A DNA stretch of 64,000 bases, from contig CAZNIS010000004.1 of the NCBI GenBank assembly GCA_964573105.1, positions 98,767-162,766 of the forward strand. The letters are read 5' to 3'. Made by a program: the position numbers and the translations under genes. Below the pieces are notes generated by a model. The model ran no database searches, was not told the origin of the DNA, and saw only the letters and a program-made list of their open reading frames with translations. Positions 18,048 through 27,205 of the stretch are shown piece after piece. The number at the start of each line of letters is the position of its first letter. The first letter of the stretch is position 1. Origin of the DNA: CAKZSB01 sp964573105. GTDB lineage: Bacteria; Pseudomonadota; Gammaproteobacteria; Granulosicoccales; Granulosicoccaceae.

Positions 18048-18986
18048 ATGAATAGAAAACTGCCTCCGCTCAACGCTCTGCGCGCCTTCGAGGCCGCGGC
18101 ACGCCACTTAAGCTTCACTACGTCTGCAAAGGAACTCTCGGTTACCCAGGCAGCTGTCAGCCACCAGGTAAAACACCTTGAGGAACACCTGGGTGTGCAA
18201 CTGTTCAAGCGCCAGAACCGCGCACTGCAATTGACGGAAACCGGCCGACGTTACCTGCCCGAGGTTCGACAGGCCTTCGATCTGCTGGACGAGGCCACGC
18301 GCCGATTGACAGCCGGTGACACACCCGACACCTTCACAGTCACCGCGCTGCCATCGTTCAGTGCACGATGGCTGGTGCCGCGACTGGGGCGATTTATCAA
18401 AGCCAACCCGAACGTCAATCTGCGTCTGGCACCGGCCGAGCACCTGGTCGACTTCGAACGCGATGGAGTTGATGTCGCTATTCGCTCCGGCCGGGGTCAC
18501 TACACCGGCATGACCTCCGAATGGCTGATGTCTGAAGATCTGTTCCCGGTCTGCAGCCCTACGCTGCTTGAAGGTGACCATCCGCTGGACAGCCCGCAAC
18601 AACTCACCCAGCACACACTGCTGCACGATGATCACATCAGCGACTGGCGTACCTGGCTGCTGGCGGCGAGCATCGACAACGTCGATGTCAGCCGCGGACT
18701 TTATATCAGTGATTCCAGCATGTTGCTGCAGGCGGCCATCGATGGACAGGGCGTGGCGCTGGCACGTGGTATTCTTGCCGCAGACGACCTCGCGGCTGGA
18801 CGTCTGGTTAAACCTTTCGCACTCACGCTGCCATCGGAGTTCGCCTATTACCTGGTTTACCCACGGCAAACCAGTCACCCCACGCTTGACACATTTCGCA
18901 ACTGGGTGCTGGCGGAGAGCAAGCACACCGACATGCAGCAACCTGTCGAGCACCGTACCATTTCGGGAAAAGCCCATAGTGAATGA
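18048..18986 (+). CDS. GcvA-type LysR transcriptional regulator
   Basis: LysR regulator of 312 residues with the GcvA-like N-terminus LPPLNALRAFEAAARHLSFT and helix-turn-helix VTQAAVSHQVKHLEEHLGVQ. The effector domain is of normal length with a 20-residue extra tail. Family members of this subgroup include the glycine-cleavage activator GcvA and many beta-lactamase or metabolic regulators. Its stop codon overlaps the start of the flavin oxidoreductase gene by 8 bases, so the regulator and enzyme are co-transcribed and probably functionally linked. Confidence 0.9.
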   Translation: MNRKLPPLNALRAFEAAARHLSFTTSAKELSVTQAAVSHQVKHLEEHLGVQLFKRQNRALQLTETGRRYLPEVRQAFDLLDEATRRLTAGDTPDTFTVTALPSFSARWLVPRLGRFIKANPNVNLRLAPAEHLVDFERDGVDVAIRSGRGHYTGMTSEWLMSEDLFPVCSPTLLEGDHPLDSPQQLTQHTLLHDDHISDWRTWLLAASIDNVDVSRGLYISDSSMLLQAAIDGQGVALARGILAADDLAAGRLVKPFALTLPSEFAYYLVYPRQTSHPTLDTFRNWVLAESKHTDMQQPVEHRTISGKAHSE

Positions 18987-20070
18987 CAACCCCCTGTTTC
19001 AGCCGTTGCAGATCGGCACTCTGGCACTGGCCAACCGCATCGTAATGGCACCGATGACGCGCTCACTGTCACCGGGAAACATCGCCCACGCAGCCGTTGC
19101 GCAATACTACCGTCAGCGCGCACAAGGCGGTGCTGGCCTAATCATCACTGAAGGTACCTGCGTCGGTCACCCGGCTGCCAATGGCTACCCTGACGTACCC
19201 TATATTTACGGCGAGAAATCGCTGGCGGGCTGGCGACAGGTAGTCGAGGCCGTTCACGACGCCGGTGGCAAGATTGCACCGCAACTGTGGCACGTCGGCA
19301 GTGTTCGCCGCCCGGGCACAGAACCCGATCCCGATGTGCCGGGCTACGGTCCTTCCGGCTATGCGCGTCCAGGTAAAAAGACCGGCCATGAAATGACGAC
19401 CCGCGATATCGATGATGTGGTACAGGCTTTTGCCACTGCGGCCAAAGACGCACAATCGATCGGTTTTGATGCAATCGAAATTCATGGCGCACATGGCTAT
19501 CTGATCGACCAATTCTTCTGGCCGGGCACCAATCTGCGCACCGATTCCTACGGTACAAACAAATCGCAATTCGCGATTGAAATCATTCGCGCCATACGTG
19601 CAGAAATATCTCCAGACCTGCCACTGATTCTGCGCTGGTCACAGTGGAAAATGCAGGACTACAGTGCAAAACTTGCAGACACCCCTGCACAACTGGAGGC
19701 GTTTCTCACGCCGCTTGTCGATGCGGGCGTCGATGTTTTCCACTGCAGTCAACGTCGCTTCTGGGAGCCCGAATTCGAAGGCAGCGATCTGAATCTGGCT
19801 GGTTGGGTTAAACAGCTGACCGCTAAATCGACGATCACCGTCGGCAGCATTGGACTGGACACAGGATTTGTCGATGAAGAAAAACGTGGCTTCAGCAATG
19901 CCAATCCCGCGGGCCTGGATGAGTTAATCGAACGACTGGGCAACGATGAATTCGATCTCGCCGCGGTTGGCCGCGCCATGATCAGCAACCCCGATTGGGC
20001 CAACCGGATTCGCGATGGCAATAGCGATTCGCTGCGCGCGTTCGACAAGGCCGATCTCGCGACGCTGTGA
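18979..20070 (+). CDS. Old Yellow Enzyme-family NADH:flavin oxidoreductase
   Basis: FMN-dependent ene-reductase of 363 residues. The TIM-barrel start is LFQPLQIGTLALANRIVMAP, followed by MTR. The substrate-binding block is IHGAHGYLIDQFFWPGTNLR, where the usual H-x-x-N pair is H-x-x-H, a known OYE variation. It begins at GTG 18979, inside the LysR stop region; longer open frames upstream overlap the LysR gene and are not real. The phosphatase gene starts at or within 20 bases of its stop. It reduces activated alkenes such as enones; the natural substrate is unknown. Confidence 0.9.
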   Translation: MNDNPLFQPLQIGTLALANRIVMAPMTRSLSPGNIAHAAVAQYYRQRAQGGAGLIITEGTCVGHPAANGYPDVPYIYGEKSLAGWRQVVEAVHDAGGKIAPQLWHVGSVRRPGTEPDPDVPGYGPSGYARPGKKTGHEMTTRDIDDVVQAFATAAKDAQSIGFDAIEIHGAHGYLIDQFFWPGTNLRTDSYGTNKSQFAIEIIRAIRAEISPDLPLILRWSQWKMQDYSAKLADTPAQLEAFLTPLVDAGVDVFHCSQRRFWEPEFEGSDLNLAGWVKQLTAKSTITVGSIGLDTGFVDEEKRGFSNANPAGLDELIERLGNDEFDLAAVGRAMISNPDWANRIRDGNSDSLRAFDKADLATL

Positions 20071-20552
20071 CGGGCAAACGAAGCATGCACGTACTTTTCA
20101 TCTGTACCGGAAATATCTTCAGAAGCATGACTGCTGAATACAGTCTGCGTGCAGCGCTGGGCGCAAACTCGGATATTGTTGTCAGCTCCGCCGGCACCAT
20201 CGAGGCGCCACACCCGATCGTACCGTTTGTACGGGACTACCTGCAGGCCATCAATATCGATATATCCGCTCACAGGCCTACGATCATCACACGCGAAATA
20301 CTCGCGCAGGCCGACCATGCAATCGCGATGGATCATGCACACGTGCATACGATTGCCGAACGTTTCGGCAACACACTTCCGCTTTTCAGCCAATTCGCCT
20401 ATGGCAAGGACTTGCCAATGCCGGATGTTGATGAAGTGGTGCCAGACTGGCGCAACAACCACAACGAGGCAATAGCCTACGGGCATCAGGTGATGGATTT
20501 CATTTGCGAAGCGGCCCCGGCTATAGCCAAAAATCTCGCAAACGAGCGCTGA
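20067..20552 (+). CDS. Low-molecular-weight protein-tyrosine-phosphatase-like protein
   Basis: LMW-PTP/arsenate-reductase fold, about 155-161 residues. The P-loop is CTGNIFRS (C-x5-R-S), with catalytic Cys and Arg intact. Most bacterial members have CxGNxCRSP; here Phe replaces the second Cys and Met follows Ser, so a thiol-disulfide (ArsC) mechanism is unlikely. The aspartate loop PMPDVDE is present. Two starts are possible: GTG 20067 overlapping the previous stop (GTGA), or ATG 20085, which gives the canonical MHVLFICTGN. It is third in the LysR-OYE unit. Confidence 0.85.
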   Translation: MTGKRSMHVLFICTGNIFRSMTAEYSLRAALGANSDIVVSSAGTIEAPHPIVPFVRDYLQAINIDISAHRPTIITREILAQADHAIAMDHAHVHTIAERFGNTLPLFSQFAYGKDLPMPDVDEVVPDWRNNHNEAIAYGHQVMDFICEAAPAIAKNLANER

Positions 20553-20661
20553 TTATCCCGTTATCGCCGGTTGCAGCGACACAGTTGTCAACATTTTTCC
20601 GATGGTGTTCGCGCCGCAAGTGCTCAATATTGGTGCGGTGTAGACGCATTGGAGATGCAGT

Positions 20662-21198
20662 TTGAGCAACGAAACGCCCAATAATATCGGCGATCAGCCC
20701 GACCTTAAAAAACGCAAAACCCTGAAAACCCTTGGCGCGACTGTGGGGGCAGGCACCATGGCAGGCTTTCCCGCTATGTCATCTGCGACCCATCAACTCG
20801 ATGGCGCAGCCGGCGCTGCTTCACCTGCCGAATCGACCCACCACAACCTCACGATCAACATACAGCTTAACCGAGAAGATCTCGACGACTGGGTGTTGAT
20901 GGAAAATCTAACCGAACAACCGCTGGTCGTGCGCGCATTCGAGCCGCGTTACGTGCAATATCAAAACAAAGTGCTGGATCTGCACTCACTGCTGTCACGT
21001 CAGCAGCGCGGCAAGGAACAGCTGGAAATCTGGCCCAACCACGCCTGGACTCATTCGGTTCGCGGGGCCACACGTGCGCAACATCCACTGCGCAGTGATT
21101 CGGGCGCCTGTCAGGTGAGTGATGCCGACCAATGCCGCTCAATTCAATTGGCAGCCTTCGTCCACGCCGATGGCGACGTGACCCTGCAGCGTGCGTGA
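20662..21198 (+). CDS. Hypothetical protein with Tat-like signal, 178 aa
   Basis: Protein of unknown function with a TTG start preceded by GGAG at 7 bases. The N-terminus KKRKTLKTLGATVGAGTMAG resembles a twin-arginine signal with a Lys-Arg pair instead of Arg-Arg, followed by a short hydrophobic stretch and a possible cleavage after MSSA. The rest is soluble and mixed alpha/beta, with no motif I recognise. No catalytic residues can be named. It is flanked by the phosphatase gene and converges with the P450 gene, 58 bases between stops; a functional link is not shown. Confidence 0.6.
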   Translation: MSNETPNNIGDQPDLKKRKTLKTLGATVGAGTMAGFPAMSSATHQLDGAAGAASPAESTHHNLTINIQLNREDLDDWVLMENLTEQPLVVRAFEPRYVQYQNKVLDLHSLLSRQQRGKEQLEIWPNHAWTHSVRGATRAQHPLRSDSGACQVSDADQCRSIQLAAFVHADGDVTLQRA

Positions 21199-21256
21199 TC
21201 ACGCTTTGCAAAGACGCGATCAGGGGCGACATCGCCTCTGATCGCATTGATCGACG

Positions 21257-22543
21257 TTACTTGCGCAAGGTGACCGGTAGGCGCGTAAAACCGTGGACAA
21301 AATTCGACAGCGTGCGCTGTGGCTGACCAGTCACTGTTATCCACTCAAAACGTGGTAGCAGTTCCTCCCACAGAATCTGCAGCTGTAACTCGGCCAGCAT
21401 GCTACCCATGCAATGATGAATGCCATAGCCAAACGACAAATGTCGTCGAGGGTTGTCGCGATCAACGATAAATTCATCGGCGCGATCGATCACGTCATCA
21501 TCGCGATTGGCCGACAGATACCATAGCGCTACTCTATCGCCGCGACGAATGGCCTGGCCGCCAAACTCGATATCTTCCAATGCGGTTCTGGCCATGTGCG
21601 CCAGCGGCGTCTGCCAGCGAATGATCTCGGGCACCAGCGATTTCACCAGCGATGGATTCTGTTTGAGCTTTTGATATTGCTCTGGATGCTCATTCAAGGC
21701 CAGCACACCCCCGCTCATCGAATTGCGCGTGGTGTCATTTCCACCGACGATCAACAGCAACAGATTGCCACCAAATTCGGCATCCGACATGCCCTGCGTG
21801 GCTTCGGAGTGCGCCATCATTGAAATAAGATCACCCTGCGGTGGCTGGGCTTTGCGTACATCCCACAGCTTGCGGAAATAACGAAAACATTCGTCCAGCT
21901 CTTGCGCCTGCATTTCGGCCGAGGTGACCGGTCCGTCGTCCTTCGGATGTCCGGTCGCGATATCCGACCACCAGGTCAGTTTGCTGCGCTCCTCGAACGG
22001 GAAGTCGAACAGCGTGGCGAGCATTTGAGTAGTCAGATTGACTGACACTTGTTCTACCCAGTCGAACTCTTCATCGACAGGCAGGCTGTCCAGCAGGCTA
22101 CACACGCGTTGGCGAATCAAAGGTTCCAGGTTGGCGAGACTCGACGGCATGCCCACCGATTTCACAGTCTTGCGCTGCGCGTCGTGCTCAGGCGGATCCA
22201 TCGCGATAAAGCTTGCAAGCTGAATGCTGCTCATCGGCGAGGCGAGCGTAATACCACCGTGCCGCTGATCAGAAGAGAAAACCTGATGGTTCAGCTCGAC
22301 CTGTTTGATATCCTGATAGCGCGTGATTGACCAGTAGGGTCCAAAGCGACTGCTGCTGCAATAGTGCACTGGCGCCTCGGCCCGCAGACGCGCAAAGTAG
22401 GCGCCGACACTGTCATTGCGAAACAGGTAGCCGTCACTGACGTCGATATCGTCAAGCGCTACACTGCCGGCCTGTTGAATACTATCGGTTCGCGCCTGCA
22501 GGTAGTCAGTGCCAAATATCGAATCTTGCGTTTTTTCAACCAA
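21257..22543 (-). CDS. Cytochrome P450
   Basis: Bacterial class-I-type P450 of 428 residues. The I-helix oxygen motif is GGNDTT (267-272), the K-helix ExxR is EIIR (306-309), and the haem loop is FGYGIHHCMG with ligand Cys378. The distribution resembles the CYP125/CYP142/CYP153-like groups that oxidise alkanes, sterols or terpenoids, but the subfamily is not certain. It needs a ferredoxin and reductase; none is adjacent. No signal peptide is present, so it is cytoplasmic. Confidence 0.95.
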   Translation of the reverse strand: MVEKTQDSIFGTDYLQARTDSIQQAGSVALDDIDVSDGYLFRNDSVGAYFARLRAEAPVHYCSSSRFGPYWSITRYQDIKQVELNHQVFSSDQRHGGITLASPMSSIQLASFIAMDPPEHDAQRKTVKSVGMPSSLANLEPLIRQRVCSLLDSLPVDEEFDWVEQVSVNLTTQMLATLFDFPFEERSKLTWWSDIATGHPKDDGPVTSAEMQAQELDECFRYFRKLWDVRKAQPPQGDLISMMAHSEATQGMSDAEFGGNLLLLIVGGNDTTRNSMSGGVLALNEHPEQYQKLKQNPSLVKSLVPEIIRWQTPLAHMARTALEDIEFGGQAIRRGDRVALWYLSANRDDDVIDRADEFIVDRDNPRRHLSFGYGIHHCMGSMLAELQLQILWEELLPRFEWITVTGQPQRTLSNFVHGFTRLPVTLRK

Positions 22544-22647
22544 GCGACTCGCCCCAGCCGTATCAACCAGTCGCGAATGTTAACACGCAGTGCCAGTGAG
22601 CGTACGCGACAGTTTACCGCCTGCCCCATACCACGGCGCAGAAAGCA

Positions 22648-22674
22648 AAACGCCCGGGACAAGACCGGGCGTTT
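22648..22674 (-). terminator. Intrinsic terminator of the OmpA-family gene
   Basis: On the minus strand, 26 bases after the OmpA-family stop: stem CGCCCGG/CCGGGCG extended by AAA/TTT pairs, loop of 7, followed by a T-rich tail TTTTGCTTTC. Confidence 0.8.
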
Positions 22675-22699
22675 GCCAAGTACAGCAGCTCGTTAGCCC

Positions 22700-25264
22700 T
22701 TATTCATCAATCACACTGTAGATCGTGTGTTCTTTTTCGATCGGATACAGCACCACCTCAACACGGCGATTCATCTTGCGACCCTCTGGCGTATCGTTCG
22801 ATGCCATCGGTTTGTATTCGCCGTAGCCGACGGCTGACAAAATGGTCGGATCGATGTTCGACTGGTTTTGCATGTGTCGAACCGCAGCGGCCGCACGCGC
22901 AACCGACAGCTCCCAGTTGCTCTCAAAACGGTAGCGCAACTTGACGCCGATCGGCACGGTGTCAGTGTGACCTTCCACCACGATGCGACGATCCTCAAAA
23001 GTCGCGATAATTCCGGCCAGCTTCTTCAGGTTGGCGCTACCCTCTGCCGTCAGTTTCGCACTACCGGGCTTGAAGAAGTCGGCGTTGCCAAGGCGGATCG
23101 GCACAGAGTTGTCCGCACGGGTCTGCTGTACGGTTACGTTCTCAAGTTTCGCTGCCTCGAGCTCGCGAGTCAGCGACTGACTGAGCTTTTCGGCGTCGGC
23201 CAGAATCGCATCGCGCTCGGCTTCCGCGGCACTTTTCTCACGCAGCAGCACATTGAGCTCGCTCTGGGCAATTCTCAGATCGCCTTTGGTTTCGGCCAGC
23301 TCGATACCCAGCTGCTTGGCCTTTTCGTTGGCGGCAAGCTCGGCCTGCTCTGCGGCGCTCAAGCGCTGTCGATAGTCGGCAATCTGCGCTTCCAGGCGAT
23401 CAATTTCGGCGTTGGCAGCACTGGCAGACTCACCCAGCTCCTGCAACTCGGCCTCTGTGCTTTGCAACTGCAGCCCCTTTTGACGCGCCGCCACCTGCAG
23501 TTGATCGCGTTCGCCGATCAGTGAGGCGATCTGCTCGCTGAGCTCATTGCTGCGCTGTGCGTGCTCGGCCACCTCCCAGTTGGTATCAACCTGCAGACGA
23601 GTCACCTCGTCGCCCAGTTCGGCAACGCGATTGTTCAGGTCTCGCACGGCGCGATCGCGCTCGGCAATACCCTGCTCCAGTTCCGCCTTGCTCGCCTGCA
23701 GCTTGTCACGTGCCGTGCTCAGGCTGGCCATCTGGCGCTTTAAGCGCTCGTGCGATTTGTTCAGATCTGTGTGCTCGCGCGAGAGCTCTGCAAGCTCAGC
23801 CTCAACCACCTTTTTCTCTGCATCCAGCTTGCGTCTGGAATCACGCAGATCGGCGTGGCTCTTTTTCAGTTTGGTGTGCGAGTTATCCAGCAAGCCATGC
23901 TTGTCACCCATGTTGGCGAGGTTATTCGCAAGCGATCGTTTTTCGTTGCGCAATTCTGCGATAGCCTTGACCCGATCTGCCAGCTGATCCTGCAAGCCGC
24001 GATGCTTCTCGCCCAGAATCGCGTGTTCCTTGTTCAACTTCGCCAGTTGCGTTTCAAGATCCAGATTCTGTGCATCCAGCGATTCATTGGCCGCTTTCGC
24101 CTTTGACAACTGTGTTCTGAGCTTGCTGCGATCATTGTCGACCCGCGCCAGCTGACCGTTCACATCGTCAAGTTCCTTTTGCAGCGCCAGCTTCTGGCTA
24201 CCCAGATCATCGCGCGCAGAACTGATACCGGCGAGTTGCTTTTCCAGCCCCTGCCGCACATTGCCCAGCAGTGACAGTTGCTGTTCACGCTCGCCACTGA
24301 CTTCCTGCGCCTTGGCAAGGCTGCCTTGCAGATTCTGAACACGCGCCAGTGCATTATCGCGCTGACGAGTGGTGTCATCGAGACTGGCCAGTGTTTGTTT
24401 GAGTTCAGCACGCATGCGCGCGGCTTTTGCCTTCGCATCTTCCAGCTTGCCATTCAGTGCGGAAATTTCCTTGTCTGATTCTGCGAGCTGGCCTCGGGCA
24501 CGCGCCAGGTCATCCTGCTTGGCTTTCAGCGAGGTGGCCGTGCGATTAATTTTCGCCTGCAGCTTGTCGTTCTGGTGGTTGCCATCAACCAGCTGCTTGT
24601 CCAGATCGTGAACCTGCGCGGTCAGCTTTTCACGCTCACCGGCAAGGTTGTCCAGCTGTCTGCCGAGTCTGGCCAGTTCTTTTTCTTTGTCTTTGATCAT
24701 CGCCTGTGCGGCGTTGTCACTGGATTCGTGATCGCGTCTAAGCTGTGCGATTTGCTTCATCGCACCGTCGTGATCCGCAGCGGTTTGCACCAGCCGATTG
24801 TTGAGATTGTCTTTGTCAGATTCCAGCGCTGTGCGATAGGCCTGCGCCGTTCGAAGCTGTGCCTCCAGGTCGGCCAGTCGATCGCGCAAGTCGCCAATTT
24901 CCACTTCCGCCTGCTGATGACGTGTCTCGGCTATGTAGCGCGCATTGATCATCTCTTTGATGCGCTCGGCCATCACATCAATTTCCTGATGCTGCGAATC
25001 GACCAGTGCCTGCGACTTTTGCGACAGACGCACATTGGTGACAGTGACGCTGTTCGCCGAGATGGACTGCCCGCTCAATACTTCTGCGGTTCCGGCTTGA
25101 TCTGCTGCAATTTCTACAGAGGCAGCCGGTGTGGCGACTTCCTGCGATATCAATGATTGCGAACCGAAGGTCGCCACAAACACAGCGGTAAAGATCGCGC
25201 TGCGCTTTGCCAGCACGGGCAATTGACTCGAGTGTTTTCGTGTCGGAGTTGGGTCCAGTTTCAT
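22700..25264 (-). CDS. Long coiled-coil OmpA-family protein
   Basis: 854-residue envelope protein. An N-terminal signal-like segment (SAIFTAVFVATFGSQSLISQ) is followed by roughly 600 residues of nearly uninterrupted heptad coiled coil rich in Glu, Lys, Gln and Leu. It ends in an OmpA C-terminal peptidoglycan-binding domain: VVEGHTDTVPIG, NWELSVARAAAAVRHM and GYGEYKPMASNDTPEGRKMN, then RRVEVVL. OmpA domains bind diaminopimelate of peptidoglycan in the periplasm, so the coil may span or measure the periplasm. ATG 25264 gives a conventional signal region; ATG 25309 would add 15 residues. A terminator follows, so it is monocistronic. Confidence 0.88.
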   Translation of the reverse strand: MKLDPTPTRKHSSQLPVLAKRSAIFTAVFVATFGSQSLISQEVATPAASVEIAADQAGTAEVLSGQSISANSVTVTNVRLSQKSQALVDSQHQEIDVMAERIKEMINARYIAETRHQQAEVEIGDLRDRLADLEAQLRTAQAYRTALESDKDNLNNRLVQTAADHDGAMKQIAQLRRDHESSDNAAQAMIKDKEKELARLGRQLDNLAGEREKLTAQVHDLDKQLVDGNHQNDKLQAKINRTATSLKAKQDDLARARGQLAESDKEISALNGKLEDAKAKAARMRAELKQTLASLDDTTRQRDNALARVQNLQGSLAKAQEVSGEREQQLSLLGNVRQGLEKQLAGISSARDDLGSQKLALQKELDDVNGQLARVDNDRSKLRTQLSKAKAANESLDAQNLDLETQLAKLNKEHAILGEKHRGLQDQLADRVKAIAELRNEKRSLANNLANMGDKHGLLDNSHTKLKKSHADLRDSRRKLDAEKKVVEAELAELSREHTDLNKSHERLKRQMASLSTARDKLQASKAELEQGIAERDRAVRDLNNRVAELGDEVTRLQVDTNWEVAEHAQRSNELSEQIASLIGERDQLQVAARQKGLQLQSTEAELQELGESASAANAEIDRLEAQIADYRQRLSAAEQAELAANEKAKQLGIELAETKGDLRIAQSELNVLLREKSAAEAERDAILADAEKLSQSLTRELEAAKLENVTVQQTRADNSVPIRLGNADFFKPGSAKLTAEGSANLKKLAGIIATFEDRRIVVEGHTDTVPIGVKLRYRFESNWELSVARAAAAVRHMQNQSNIDPTILSAVGYGEYKPMASNDTPEGRKMNRRVEVVLYPIEKEHTIYSVIDE

Positions 25265-25641
25265 CTTGTCAGGTTTCTCAGATAAGTCCGGTCGCCAGAG
25301 CATTTGCATCTCTGCGCAAAGACAGCCACGTATAGCGTGAAATCAGACGCTGCCGCCCTGCACAACCCAGGGGACAAACTTGGCAGCGCAAATCAGGGAG
25401 TTACAACAGCTAACGGCGCTGCACCTGATTTGATTAACTCACGGATAAAGGCATCACGACCCGAAGCAGGCGAATTACATGCCTGCCACCCCACGCAGAG
25501 TGGGGAAATGTGCAGAATCGAGACCACTGACTCAAAAAACACACCAGAACAGGTGTTTTAGAGCGCTACTGCAACAAAAACGCGTGTATTGCAGAGTTGA
25601 GAAAACAGCAAACCGCGCCAATAGAGACAAGCGCCGTTGAG
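25265..25641. other. Intergenic region with two hairpins
   Basis: Separates the Rieske oxygenase stop from the OmpA-family start (both minus strand). It holds the terminator at 25534-25560 and a short hairpin CCCCAC-GCAGA-GTGGGG at 25489-25505. No credible open frame was seen; the OmpA promoter should lie between 25265 and 25480. Confidence 0.6.
25534..25560 (-). terminator. Intrinsic terminator after the Rieske oxygenase gene
   Basis: Minus-strand reading gives AAACACC, loop TGTTCT, GGTGTGTTTTTT, that is a stem followed by a run of six T, about 80 bases after the oxygenase stop. Confidence 0.75.
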
Positions 25642-26994
25642 TCAACCAGCCCTGCCGGCAACCCATCGACGCACGCGCTTTTCGATCTCGGCAGGGCGCT
25701 CGTTCCAGCTTAGTGCCAGCGTATCTCGCACCGCCTCGCCTATCTGTTGGCCCGCCTCACGCTGTAACGCGATGTCATCTTCTGCCGCCGGCACGGCGAT
25801 AATCACATCACCGGCCATGGTGGGAATGTAGCCATCGGCATTTTTTTCGGGCAGCTGGACCGCTTCACCGTTGGCCGTGGCACGAATGGCATCGCGCAGC
25901 AACTGACGGTACTGAGCGACACCGACATCGGTGCGGCCGAGCATTTCATCGTCGTGCACCGTGATTTTCCCTTGCGACACCTGAGCCTCGTAGTCACCCG
26001 GCGACCGCTGTCCTTCCTCGTAACTTCTCTCGGTGCCGGTCTGGCCCACAAAGTCGACTTTACCCAGCCCCACCTGACTGCGATCGCCCTTGCCATCCAG
26101 ATCCAGCGTGTCATTGAAATGGCGCCACGCGATGATCCGACAATGGCTATCGTTGACCGGCACAGTCCACTTGGTAATACCGACCCGCGGAAAAAATTTT
26201 TCGGCTTCTGCGTTTTGGTAAATATCGGGTGGTTGCGCAATCGCCGGTAGAAAAACCTCGGCGGTGCGAACCCAGAGATAATCTTTCCAGCGGCGCGTGT
26301 TGGTCAGGTAGATGCCGCAACCGGCGCCCATCGAATGCCACTCCACGACCGGCATCGCCCCCCAAGCCGGATTGAAATGCGCGCGCGTCACCCGTGTGTG
26401 CAAAAACACACTGTGAAACGGATCCATCGGATTTTCCGCCACCTGCAGCCAGTTGCAGGGGTAGTCGATCAGATATGGCACCATTTCATTGTCAGCTTGC
26501 GCCATGGTGTCGAAAATCGGGAATTCAGGCATCTCATCGGGCGGCCCCATCCATGCGAAAACCAGCCCTTTGTACTCGTGAACAGGATAGGCACCGTGGC
26601 AGATGCGTTTGGGTATCGGGCTGTTCTCGGGTTCACCGGGCACCTCCAGAATGGTGCCATCGACATCGTACAGCCAACCGTGATAGCAGCAGCGAATACC
26701 CTTTTCGGAGATGATGCCGTACTCCAGCGAGGCACGCCGGTGACTGCAGTACTTGTGCAACAAGCCCAGCTGCCCGCCCAGATCGCGAAACAGCACCAGC
26801 TCCTCGCCCAGCACCTCAATCGCCAGTGGAAGATCGCCAACCTGTTCGGTCATTGCGATGGGCTGCCAGAAACGCCTGAAGTATTCGCCGGCCGGCGTAC
26901 CGGGCCCGGTGTGGGTAAGCTCGGGATCTTCACGACCCACGACCGATCGATAATAGCCATTGAACGGCCGCCGCCTGGCCTTGATGTTATCCAT
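25642..26994 (-). CDS. Rieske non-haem iron aromatic ring oxygenase, alpha subunit-type
   Basis: 450-residue oxygenase. The Rieske 2Fe-2S ligands are Cys83/His85 in KYCSHRR and Cys102/His105 in RCCYHGW. The mononuclear iron motif is ENPMDPFHSVFLHTR with His194 and His199. Members use electrons from a reductase for dioxygenation, monooxygenation or O-demethylation of aromatic substrates; this one is closest in layout to the phthalate/vanillate-demethylase-like group. No ferredoxin or reductase gene is adjacent. ATG 26994 is preferred; earlier in-frame starts add ten basic residues. It is divergent from the 2-hydroxyacid oxidase gene. Confidence 0.92.
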   Translation of the reverse strand: MDNIKARRRPFNGYYRSVVGREDPELTHTGPGTPAGEYFRRFWQPIAMTEQVGDLPLAIEVLGEELVLFRDLGGQLGLLHKYCSHRRASLEYGIISEKGIRCCYHGWLYDVDGTILEVPGEPENSPIPKRICHGAYPVHEYKGLVFAWMGPPDEMPEFPIFDTMAQADNEMVPYLIDYPCNWLQVAENPMDPFHSVFLHTRVTRAHFNPAWGAMPVVEWHSMGAGCGIYLTNTRRWKDYLWVRTAEVFLPAIAQPPDIYQNAEAEKFFPRVGITKWTVPVNDSHCRIIAWRHFNDTLDLDGKGDRSQVGLGKVDFVGQTGTERSYEEGQRSPGDYEAQVSQGKITVHDDEMLGRTDVGVAQYRQLLRDAIRATANGEAVQLPEKNADGYIPTMAGDVIIAVPAAEDDIALQREAGQQIGEAVRDTLALSWNERPAEIEKRVRRWVAGRAG

Positions 26995-27205
26995 CGCTAC
27001 GCCCCCCCGCATGTGTTTGCCCAACAGGCAGAAGCTCGCTTATCTGCCACAGCTCATTGTACCGCACCTGCACAAAAGCGCTGTGGGCATGCGCAAGTTG
27101 CGCTGTGCATCGACACGATGGCAAAGCAAAGAGTAGGATCCAGATTCGACCCGGCGTTCCAGCGACGCTGACTCTACTCGATCAACACTTCCATCTGCCC
27201 ACGCC

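Noticed and set aside
18568..18978. Upstream extension of the Old Yellow Enzyme frame
   Set aside because: It overlaps the LysR gene out of frame and has unrelated composition; the family start is at GTG 18979.
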